NCBI GenBank assembly: GCA_903837815.1
Contig: CAILWD010000702.1
Span: forward strand, 1-11,516
Reading direction: 5' to 3'
Length of the DNA: 11,516 nucleotides
Source of the DNA: an uncultured Chloroflexota bacterium
GTDB lineage: Bacteria; Chloroflexota; Anaerolineae; Anaerolineales; Villigracilaceae
Positions 1 through 5,851 of this stretch are shown here, piece after piece. The notes under the pieces were generated by a model, which searched no databases, had not been told where the DNA came from, and worked only from the letters and a program-made list of their open reading frames with translations. Numbering within the stretch: the first letter of the stretch is position 1; the number at the start of each line of letters is the position of its first letter. The translations under genes and the position numbers were made by a program.

Positions 1-302
1 GAATCCCAACAATTCTTCTCTTCGGGCGGGAAGGAGTTTGCCCAATCCTCTGTCAACCCTTGACCTTTGTCGCCGTGACAGGACATGCACATGCCCCAGT
101 AGGCTTGCGCCCCTGTGTCGGCTTGTGCTGGCGGATACACCGTCGGTGGCTGGGCAAGGCGGCTGGAATCGAATGTGGGGGCGATCGAAACAATGACGGT
201 GGCGGTGGGCTGTTGTAAAGCGGTGGATGTCCTCGTTAGGCTGGACGCCAGAAATACAAGAGTGAAAATGCCAGTAGCAATGAAGAAAATTGCGCGACGC
301 AT
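1..302 (-). CDS. c-type cytochrome, N-terminal part (cut by window edge)
   Basis: Reading the minus strand from an ATG at 302 gives an open frame of 100 codons that leaves the window at base 1. The first ~24 residues are a basic start (MRRA) followed by a hydrophobic stretch (IFFIATGIFTLVFLASS), which fits a signal peptide or membrane anchor. A Pro/Thr/Ala-rich linker follows, then a CMSCH motif in the context MCMSCHGDKGQG. This is the covalent heme-binding CXXCH site of a small class I cytochrome c, the type that occurs alone or as an exported electron carrier domain. The distal Met ligand would lie beyond the edge, so it cannot be checked. There is no Shine-Dalgarno sequence; a perfect TATAAT lies 8 nt upstream of the ATG. 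The EamA transporter ends 40 nt upstream on the same strand. The identification as a heme protein is fairly sure; the redox partner is unknown. Confidence 0.8.
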   Translation of the reverse strand, partial: MRRAIFFIATGIFTLVFLASSLTRTSTALQQPTATVIVSIAPTFDSSRLAQPPTVYPPAQADTGAQAYWGMCMSCHGDKGQGLTEDWANSFPPEEKNCWD

Positions 303-310
303 AATGTTGG

Positions 311-316
311 ATTATA
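311..316 (-). promoter_or_regulatory. -10 box of the cytochrome c gene, possible leaderless start
   Basis: The minus strand reads TATAAT, a perfect sigma-70 -10 hexamer, with 8 nt between it and the cytochrome ATG at 302. Transcription from it would begin at or within a nucleotide or two of the start codon. No convincing -35 hexamer is seen 16-18 nt further upstream, so this rests on the -10 box and the missing Shine-Dalgarno sequence. Confidence 0.4.
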
Positions 317-342
317 CAACGGCGATAAGTCTGACGTGGCGG

Positions 343-1188
343 TTAGAGCGTCATCAAAATGATGGCAACCAGGGCTGAGGCAACACCGATCCACTGTCCG
401 CGGGTGAGGCGTTCGCGGAGGAAGATCCACGCCAGCATGACGGTGACGCCGGAGAAGAGGGAACTCAACACCGAGGCAACGTCCAGCCGCCCGGCCTGCC
501 CCGACAGGATGAAGAAAACATTCCCGGCCACGTCAAAGAGGCCGTTGAGGATCAGGAAGGGCCAGGCGGAAGTGTCTTCCACTTTCAACGGGATGCGGCT
601 AATGAGCACATACCCTGTAATCATGACCGAGCCTCCCAGTCGGGATGCAATCATCGGCCAAATCCTGGCGCCTGTGTCGGTGGACTCGTGCATGAGGATG
701 AAATACAAACCAAAACAAATTCCCGCCAGCATGGGCAGTTTCAAATCTGAGAGATGAGAGAGAATATCCTTCATGCCGCCTTCGCTCTGCGATACCAGCC
801 AGACTGCGGCAAGTGCGAAGACAAACCCCAACATGGTCAAGCCTTTGGGTAATCCTTCCCTGAACATACCCACAACAACCGGCAACATGGCGGCAAGCAA
901 TGAAGAGACGGGCGCGGAGATGCTCATCAACCCCTGGGTCATGGAATGATACAACAGCATCAAGCCAAATGTGCCGATTATGCCTGCGATTGCGGCAGGC
1001 AGCCACACTTCCAGGCTGGGAAGTGTCTCTCCAAAAACGCCAAGGACGATGAGCAAAAAGAAAACGCCGGCGACTTCGCTGTAAAAGACCGCGCGATATG
1101 CGCCCGTTTTACGAGACGCGATTCCCCCGGTAAAGTCACCTGTTCCCCAGCCAAGCGCAGCACAAAGGCCGAATATTATGGACAACAA
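343..1188 (-). CDS. EamA/DMT-family membrane transporter
   Basis: The 281-residue protein is almost entirely hydrophobic, with about ten predicted membrane helices arranged as two similar halves of five. This is the usual length and layout of EamA (drug/metabolite transporter superfamily) carriers. The first helix has the family-typical start ...FGLCAALGWGTGDFTGG. The second half ends with a conserved-looking WIFLRERLTRGQWIGVASAL segment, resembling the Glu-Arg-Leu and 'GxxLIxxGv' end of EamA repeats. The substrate cannot be predicted; members export amino acids, sugars or other metabolites across the inner membrane. The start is a TTG: codons at 1188 and 1185 are both TTG, preceded by GGAGGG at 1193-1198. 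The spacing slightly favours the TTG at 1185. The gene follows the CitE-like gene by 72 nt on the same strand and may be cotranscribed with it. Confidence 0.85.
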   Translation of the reverse strand: MLSIIFGLCAALGWGTGDFTGGIASRKTGAYRAVFYSEVAGVFFLLIVLGVFGETLPSLEVWLPAAIAGIIGTFGLMLLYHSMTQGLMSISAPVSSLLAAMLPVVVGMFREGLPKGLTMLGFVFALAAVWLVSQSEGGMKDILSHLSDLKLPMLAGICFGLYFILMHESTDTGARIWPMIASRLGGSVMITGYVLISRIPLKVEDTSAWPFLILNGLFDVAGNVFFILSGQAGRLDVASVLSSLFSGVTVMLAWIFLRERLTRGQWIGVASALVAIILMTL

Positions 1189-1260
1189 AGCACCCTCCGT
1201 TTATTTTTCTATCAAAGCACGTTTCAACCCGGTTCAAATTATCCCGGTAATTTTGGACTC

Positions 1261-2127
1261 TTATTTCCCCGCCGCCTTTGCCCTGTCCAGCGCTTTTTGC
1301 GCATTCTTCAACAGCGGCATATCAATCATCTTGCCATCCAGCGAATACGCGCCTTTGCCTTCTTTTTGACTCGCCTCGAAGGTTTCGACGATACGTTTGG
1401 CGTAGGCAATCGCTTCCGCGTTGGGGGTGAAGGCGGTCTGCACCGGCTCGACCTGCGCCGGGTGGATGATTTGCTTTCCGCTGAAACCAAGTCGCGCTCC
1501 GAATTCTGCTTCGGCGCGAAGAGACGCGATGTCACGATAATCGATGGTGACGATGTCAATCGCCTGCAAATCGTTTGCAGCGCAAGCCACCACCACAGCC
1601 TGTCGGGCGTAGAGCAATTCGGTCGCGTCCTTTGTGCGGGTTGCGCCAATCGAAGCGGCAAAGTCCTCGCCGCCGAAGATGATGGCGTCCAGTCGAGGAT
1701 GGGCGGCAATTTCTTTCAGATTCAAAATCCCTTTGGCGGTTTCCACGCCGATCAACACGCGGATGGAATTAACCTGCCAGCCATATTTCAACTCCGCCGC
1801 TTCGATGATCTGGCTTGCCCATTCCACCTGCTCGAAGGATTCGACCTTGGGAATCACAATCCCATCGGGATGATGCGGCAGGACGGCTTCGATGTCGTCC
1901 TTTTCCCAGCCAGAACCAACCGAGTTGATGCGCGCCAGTTTTTCGCTTGCGCCAAAATCCAATTCCTGCAAAGCCTTTGCAATCGTGGTGCGCGCCTCGG
2001 CTTTTTTGTTGATGGCGGTTCCGTCTTCCATGTCCATGCAAACACAGTCCACGCCGAGGGTGATAGATTTGGTAATCATTTTCCAGTTGTCGCCGGGCAT
2101 GTATAGAAGTGCGCGTCGAGCGTGCAT
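1261..2127 (-). CDS. HpcH/HpaI aldolase / CitE-like CoA-ester lyase
   Basis: This 288-residue protein has the complete fold signature of the CitE/malyl-CoA lyase/CLYBL family. These enzymes cleave (S)-citramalyl-CoA, malyl-CoA or similar 3-hydroxyacyl-CoA esters in a Mg-dependent retro-Claisen reaction. Visible motifs are RRALLYMPG (4-12), DMEDG (32-36), Arg66, IPKVES (92-97), the metal-binding Glu129 in IGVETAKG, Asp155 in FGGEDFAASIG, and the C-terminal GKMIDMPLLKNAQ segment common in the family. The length matches stand-alone lyases. No citrate lyase alpha or gamma subunit (CitF, CitD) lies nearby, so a role as citrate lyase beta chain is unlikely. Citramalyl-CoA lyase (itaconate/C5-dicarboxylate catabolism) or malyl-CoA lyase is more plausible. 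The ATG at 2127 has a good ribosome binding site (GGGAGAAAG, about 4 nt spacing). The family assignment is firm; the substrate is not. Confidence 0.88.
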   Translation of the reverse strand: MHARRALLYMPGDNWKMITKSITLGVDCVCMDMEDGTAINKKAEARTTIAKALQELDFGASEKLARINSVGSGWEKDDIEAVLPHHPDGIVIPKVESFEQVEWASQIIEAAELKYGWQVNSIRVLIGVETAKGILNLKEIAAHPRLDAIIFGGEDFAASIGATRTKDATELLYARQAVVVACAANDLQAIDIVTIDYRDIASLRAEAEFGARLGFSGKQIIHPAQVEPVQTAFTPNAEAIAYAKRIVETFEASQKEGKGAYSLDGKMIDMPLLKNAQKALDRAKAAGK

Positions 2128-2164
2128 GTTCTTTCTCCCATTTTTGGCAAGTTAGGAAAAATGA

Positions 2165-2182
2165 AACGCCCAGCAAGGCGTT
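2165..2182 (-). other. Short hairpin upstream of the CitE-like gene
   Basis: AACGCC and GGCGTT form a perfect 6-bp stem with a 6-nt loop. On the minus strand it is followed by a T-rich run (TTTCATTTTT). It lies about 38 nt before the CitE-like start and about 40 nt after the htrA terminator. It could be a second, back-up terminator of the dnaJ-htrA operon or a structured leader of the next gene. A TATACT -10-like hexamer (minus strand, 2199-2204) sits just upstream, without a clear -35. Confidence 0.35.
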
Positions 2183-2213
2183 CCACAAGATGCGTCAAGT
2201 ATATAACGATTAA

Positions 2214-2242
2214 TTGAAAACCGCCACCGGAAAGGGTGGCGG
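2214..2242 (-). terminator. Rho-independent terminator of the dnaJ-htrA operon
   Basis: CCGCCACC (2221-2228) and GGTGGCGG (2235-2242) form a perfect, GC-rich 8-bp stem with a 6-nt loop. On the minus strand the stem is followed directly by TTTTCAATTAAT. The structure begins about 33 nt after the htrA stop codon, the expected place for an intrinsic terminator, although the T tract is short. Confidence 0.75.
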
Positions 2243-2275
2243 CTCAGGCTGTTCAAGTTGATGGCGCTTTTTATG

Positions 2276-3412
2276 TTACGGCCTACTGCCGAGGACGATG
2301 GTCACATCCACCCGTTCGTCGCCGCGCAGGACTTGCAGAACCACCGAGTCGCCGGGGCCTTTGTTGGTGATGAGGTAGGCGAGCATTTCATCGAAGGAGC
2401 GGACTTCGCGCCCGTCGATGCCGACGATCAAATCGCCGCCGCCAAACAGGTTTTGGATGCCGGTCTCTTCCCTGCCGGGGATGATTCCCGCCTGATCCGC
2501 GGGTCCGCCGTTCACCACGTCGGTTACATACGCGCCGGTGTAGGATTTCAAGCCCAAAGCCTCGACCACCGGCAGGGTCAGTCCTTCGCTCGGCATGGCT
2601 GATATTCCAAGGTATGGATAATCATATTTCCCCTTTTCGATCAATACAGGCGCAACCCTTTTCACCATGTTAACCGAAACGGCAAAACCGATTCCCGAAT
2701 TGATGGGTTCGCCGCTGTCGGTGAAGTTGGTTGTGCGGATGGCGCGGTTGATGCCGATCACCTCGCCGTTAATGTTGAAGAGCGGGCCACCGGAATTGCC
2801 GGGGTTGATCGCCGCGTCGGTCTGAATGATGTCGCCGGCGGTGAAGAAATTTCCCGCAGATGTCTCATGGGCGGAGTCCAGCGTGCGCCCCAAAGCGGAG
2901 ATGATTCCCACAGTCATGGTGCTGTTCAACCCGAAGGGGTTACCGATTGCCACCACGGTCTGACCAACCTGGAGCGTGGTCGAATCACCCAACGGGAGCG
3001 GATGTAGTTCGGAGCCGGGGGCATCCACTTTGACAACTGCGATATCCGAATCGAGGTCGGTTCCAATCACTTCCCCGTATGCCATGTAACCCGAAGTGAA
3101 GCGAACCTCAACCGTGTTCGCGCCTTCGATGACGTGATAGTTGGTGACAATATTGCCCTGCGCGTCGTACACAAACCCCGACCCCTGTCCCGTGTCGGTG
3201 ATGATGGCAACCGCACCGGGGCTGACGTTTTGAAAAAGAGCCACCAACCCTTCCTGGTCGGAGGCAGGGTTGACAGCGTTCGATTGAATGGGCGCAACCG
3301 GCGCCACTGGCGCCATCGCGGTCGGTTGCGAAGCCTGCCCCCCCACCGATTGACAGGCAAGCATGGCAAGCACCAAAACCGCCAAAGCCAGCACGACTTT
3401 TCGTGTTCTCAT
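2276..3412 (-). CDS. HtrA/DegP-type trypsin-like serine protease with PDZ domain (lipoprotein-like)
   Basis: The protein is an exported quality-control protease of the HtrA/DegP family (S1C), 378 residues from the chosen start. Residues 1-20 are a signal peptide (MRTRK then a hydrophobic core) ending in AMLAC. Cys20 would make it a lipoprotein held on the outer face of the membrane, though Met at -3 and Leu at -2 are not the classic lipobox. A Pro/Ala-rich stalk spans about 25-50. The protease domain holds the full triad: His93 (NYHVIEG), Asp123 (DSDIAVVKV) and Ser207 in NPGNSGGP. A single PDZ domain covers about 270-370 (YLGI... GGPADQAGI... GDLIVGIDG). The frame is open 16 codons further upstream, to an ATG at 3460. 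I chose 3412 because AGGAG lies 7 nt upstream of it, the signal peptide begins there, and the longer version would overlap dnaJ. It follows dnaJ by 19 nt, so the two are cotranscribed. Confidence 0.93.
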   Translation of the reverse strand: MRTRKVVLALAVLVLAMLACQSVGGQASQPTAMAPVAPVAPIQSNAVNPASDQEGLVALFQNVSPGAVAIITDTGQGSGFVYDAQGNIVTNYHVIEGANTVEVRFTSGYMAYGEVIGTDLDSDIAVVKVDAPGSELHPLPLGDSTTLQVGQTVVAIGNPFGLNSTMTVGIISALGRTLDSAHETSAGNFFTAGDIIQTDAAINPGNSGGPLFNINGEVIGINRAIRTTNFTDSGEPINSGIGFAVSVNMVKRVAPVLIEKGKYDYPYLGISAMPSEGLTLPVVEALGLKSYTGAYVTDVVNGGPADQAGIIPGREETGIQNLFGGGDLIVGIDGREVRSFDEMLAYLITNKGPGDSVVLQVLRGDERVDVTIVLGSRP

Positions 3413-3431
3413 AAAATACTCCTGTTTACTT

Positions 3432-4328
3432 TTAAAACTTGATGCGAGCGACTTCTTCAAGCAACTCTCTTTGCTTGGACGAGAGGTATTTGGGAATTTG
3501 TACCTTCAACCTGACATACAGATCGCCCTTGGTGGATGGGCTTTTCAAATGCGGCATCCCGCGCCCGGCAAGACGGAAGACCTGTTCGGGCTGGGTACCG
3601 GCAGGGATGTTCAACTTGACCTTGCTGGTGGGTGTATCCACTTCGGCGTCGCCCCCTAAAATCAGGGTAAACACGCTCAGAGTGGACGTGATATACAAGT
3701 CGTAGCCATCGCGCTCGAAGCGGTCTTCATCTGTGATATTCACGATGAGATAGAGGTCCAGTCCTTCGGGTCCCGCACCTGCCACGCGGACTTTGGAACC
3801 GGTCTTCACTCCGGCGGGGATTCTCACCTGCAATTTGCGTCCGCTGGTTTGCAGGTTGCGGATTGTGCCGTCGTACGCCTCCTGAAAACTGATCTGCACT
3901 TCCTGCTGATAACCCGCCTGCTGTTGCTGCGCCGTCTGGTTGCGGATGGAGGAACGCATGGCTTCGCCGAAGATGGCCCGGAAAAAATCAGAGAAACTGC
4001 TGCCTCCGCTGCTAAACATATCATCCATGTTGACCGAAGAACCGCCCCCGCCCGCCCAATCTTCCCAGCGGAAATCGCCGGGGCGCCCACCTCTCGTGCG
4101 GAAATCGGAATACGCGCTCCCAAGCTGGTCGTAACGGGCGCGTTTGGTCTCGTCGCTCAGAACCTGGTAGGCTTCGTTGATCTCCTTGAACTTTTCCTCC
4201 GCCTTTTTATCGCCGGGATTTTTGTCGGGATGATACTGCATGGCAAGTTTACGATACGCTTTGCGGATGTCGTCCGCGCCGGCTTTTCGGTCCACGCCGA
4301 GAACTTTGTAGTAATCCTTGTAATCCAT
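3432..4328 (-). CDS. DnaJ-class co-chaperone without zinc finger (CbpA/DjlB-like)
   Basis: This is a 298-residue type II J-domain protein that stimulates Hsp70 (DnaK) ATPase activity and presents unfolded clients. The J domain spans 1-70 with the essential HPD at 33-35 (MQYHPDKNPGDKK). A Gly/Ser/Phe-rich linker follows (about 75-125: RTRGGRPGDFRWEDWAGGGG, SSGGSSFSDFF). Two C-terminal beta-barrel substrate-binding domains follow (about 145-285; RIPAGVKTGSKVRVAG, LNIPAGTQPEQVFRLAGRGMP). The four CXXCXGXG zinc-binding repeats of true DnaJ are absent, so it resembles CbpA. The frame is open upstream to 4379, but MDYKDYYKVLGV is the standard beginning of the family, so the ATG at 4328 is taken. 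There is no clear Shine-Dalgarno sequence. It is first in an operon with the HtrA-type protease and divergent from the LOG gene. Confidence 0.92.
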   Translation of the reverse strand: MDYKDYYKVLGVDRKAGADDIRKAYRKLAMQYHPDKNPGDKKAEEKFKEINEAYQVLSDETKRARYDQLGSAYSDFRTRGGRPGDFRWEDWAGGGGSSVNMDDMFSSGGSSFSDFFRAIFGEAMRSSIRNQTAQQQQAGYQQEVQISFQEAYDGTIRNLQTSGRKLQVRIPAGVKTGSKVRVAGAGPEGLDLYLIVNITDEDRFERDGYDLYITSTLSVFTLILGGDAEVDTPTSKVKLNIPAGTQPEQVFRLAGRGMPHLKSPSTKGDLYVRLKVQIPKYLSSKQRELLEEVARIKF

Positions 4329-4334
4329 AATGCT

Positions 4335-4364
4335 ATTGTTATCACCGCGCCGGTGGAGAGTCAA
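4335..4364 (-). promoter_or_regulatory. Putative promoter of dnaJ-htrA, possible leaderless start
   Basis: On the minus strand, TTGACT (4359-4364, 5 of 6 to the -35 consensus) is followed after 17 nt by TAACAA (4336-4341), or after 18 nt by AACAAT (4335-4340). The -10 is weak. The hexamer ends 6-7 nt before the dnaJ ATG at 4328, so the mRNA would begin at or almost at the start codon. No heat-shock CIRCE inverted repeat is visible here. Confidence 0.4.
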
Positions 4365-4429
4365 GCGCACAAAAGGCATACTAACGGAACTCTAACCTGT
4401 GTTTTGTGATACAGTTGTGAAAATATTTC

Positions 4430-4502
4430 GTCATTGCGAGGGCGACGCTCTCCGCCCGCCAGGGCAGGTGTCGTCGGGGAAAAACACCCTCCTCGCAATG
4501 AC
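4430..4502. repeat. Dispersed palindromic repeat (GTCATTGCGAGG type)
   Basis: Two perfect 12-bp arms, GTCATTGCGAGG (4430-4441) and its reverse complement (4491-4502), enclose about 49 bp rich in G and C. Sequences of this type (GTCATTGCGAG...CTCGCAATGAC) are scattered between genes in many bacterial genomes. When translated by mistake they give recurring peptides such as RHCE...LLAMT, which is exactly what the frame before the LOG gene shows. The element lies in the divergent dnaJ/LOG intergenic region, 13 nt before the LOG start. It could form a hairpin in the LOG mRNA leader. Confidence 0.7.
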
Positions 4503-4515
4503 ATACGAGGAAACG

Positions 4516-5097
4516 ATGAAATCAATATGTGTTTTTTGTGGGTCTTCGGACTCGGTTCATGCGGATTACAAAGCTGCCGCCTACCAATTGGGAAAACTGC
4601 TTGCAGAAAGCGGAATCCGCGTGGTGTACGGTGGTGGCAAGACTGGCTTGATGGGGAGGGTGGCGGATGGCGCAGTGGATGCGGGCGGAGAGGTAATCGG
4701 CGTCATCATCCCTTCAATGAATACGCCGGCGCTGGCGCATACCGGCATCACCCGTATGGACGTCACCCCGCACATGCATGCGCGCAAGGCGCGGATGCAC
4801 GAACTCTCCGACGGGTACATTGCCCTGCCCGGCGGATTCGGCACCTGGGACGAACTCTTCGAAACCGTCACCTGGGCACAGACCGGGGCTCACGAAAAAC
4901 CCGTCGGCTTGCTCAACGCGCGCGGATATTACTCCCCCCTGCTGGCGGCAATGGATCACGCTGTTGCCGAGGGATTTATCTTCAAAGAGCATCGGGACGC
5001 GATTTGCTGCGAGGCGGAACCGCATCAACTACTGAATGCCATGAACAAATATGCCCATCCTCATGAGGCGGTCAAACGTTGGATGCGGGAGGAATAA
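4516..5097 (+). CDS. LOG-family (TIGR00730-type) nucleotide 5'-monophosphate phosphoribohydrolase
   Basis: The 193-residue Rossmann-like protein belongs to the LOG ('Lonely guy') family. These cytoplasmic enzymes hydrolyse the N-glycosidic bond of cytokinin riboside 5'-monophosphates or AMP-like nucleotides, releasing the base. Visible motifs are MKSICVFCGSS (1-11), the glycine-rich VVYGGGKTGLMG (36-47), MHARKARM (87-94) with the conserved Arg90-Lys91 pair, and the signature PGGFGTWDE (105-113) with Glu113. The length is normal for the family. The ATG at 4516 has GAGG 5 nt upstream and the family-typical N-terminus. A frame open back to 4399 only translates the palindromic repeat. It is the only plus-strand gene here and is convergent with map, 3 nt apart. 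In bacteria, nucleotide salvage or housekeeping is as likely as hormone synthesis. Confidence 0.9.
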   Translation: MKSICVFCGSSDSVHADYKAAAYQLGKLLAESGIRVVYGGGKTGLMGRVADGAVDAGGEVIGVIIPSMNTPALAHTGITRMDVTPHMHARKARMHELSDGYIALPGGFGTWDELFETVTWAQTGAHEKPVGLLNARGYYSPLLAAMDHAVAEGFIFKEHRDAICCEAEPHQLLNAMNKYAHPHEAVKRWMREE

Positions 5098-5100
5098 TTT

Positions 5101-5844
5101 TTATACGGTCAGAATCATCGGCTCGCCGTTGGTGACGATGACCGTATGCTCGAATTGCGCCGCGATGGTTCGGTCAGTTGTCCGCAGCGACCAGCCATCG
5201 GCTTCTTCGATGACGCGCCCCTTGCCTGTGGTGAGGAACGGCTCGATTGCCAGAACCAATCCCTCCTTCAAAACGTATCGGTCACGCGGCTTAAAATAAT
5301 TAAAGACCTGCATCGGCTCTTCGTGCAGGTGGCGTCCAATGCCGTGACCGGTCAGGTCGTAGATGACGCCATAGCCGTGACGCTTTGCCTCGGTCTGCGC
5401 CGCCTTGCCAATTTGGTTAATGGTCTGCCCGGCGCGCGCCGCTTGAACCGCCTTCTCCAGCGCAGACTTTGCCGCCGCCATGATTTTTTCGTACTCAGGC
5501 ACCTGCGCCGCGACAACCATCGAAGCGCCGGTGTCGCCGAAGTAGCCGTCCATTTCGGCGGAGACGTCGATGTTGATCAACTCGCCTTGGCGCAAAACAT
5601 GGTCGCCGGGAATGCCGTGTGCGATGACCGGCGAAACGCTGATGCAGGTGATGCCAGGAAATTGATACAAACTCACCGGCGCAGAATTCGCCCCCGCCTT
5701 GTCGAGAACCTCCCTGCCGATTTCATCCAACTCCACTGTGGTCATGCCGGGCTGAACGGCTTCCATCATCGTCTGCAACGTCACCGCGCAGATGTGGCCG
5801 ATGGCTTTCAAGCCTGCGATGTCTTCTTCGTGTTCGATAATCAT
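5101..5844 (-). CDS. map: Methionine aminopeptidase, type I
   Basis: The 247-residue cytosolic metalloenzyme removes the initiator methionine from nascent proteins. All key residues of the pita-bread fold are present and evenly spaced as in the E. coli enzyme: His76 (AHGIPG), metal ligands Asp93 and Asp104 (INIDVS...GYFGDTG), His167 (TGHGIGRHLHEEP, with His174), Glu201 (AIEPF) and Glu232 (AQFEHTVIV). There is no N-terminal zinc or SH3-type extension, so it is the short type Ia form. The ATG at 5844 is only 7 nt past the stop of the upstream ATPase gene and has a weak ribosome binding site (AGTGA). Translational coupling to the ATPase is therefore possible. In many bacteria map follows adk or secY; here the upstream neighbours are the ATPase pair and tmk. 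Confidence 0.96.
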   Translation of the reverse strand: MIIEHEEDIAGLKAIGHICAVTLQTMMEAVQPGMTTVELDEIGREVLDKAGANSAPVSLYQFPGITCISVSPVIAHGIPGDHVLRQGELINIDVSAEMDGYFGDTGASMVVAAQVPEYEKIMAAAKSALEKAVQAARAGQTINQIGKAAQTEAKRHGYGVIYDLTGHGIGRHLHEEPMQVFNYFKPRDRYVLKEGLVLAIEPFLTTGKGRVIEEADGWSLRTTDRTIAAQFEHTVIVTNGEPMILTV

Positions 5845-5851
5845 AACGATT

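Noticed and set aside
946..2106. 386-codon plus-strand open frame
   Set aside because: It lies antisense to both the EamA transporter and the CitE-like gene and crosses their boundary; its product has no recognisable motif, while both minus-strand genes have full family signatures.
3413..3460. ATG at 3460 as HtrA start
   Set aside because: It would overlap the end of dnaJ and place 16 residues before the signal peptide; the ATG at 3412 has an AGGAG site at proper spacing.
4329..4379. ATG at 4379 as dnaJ start
   Set aside because: The extra 17 residues are not J-domain-like and the family normally begins at MDYKDYY.
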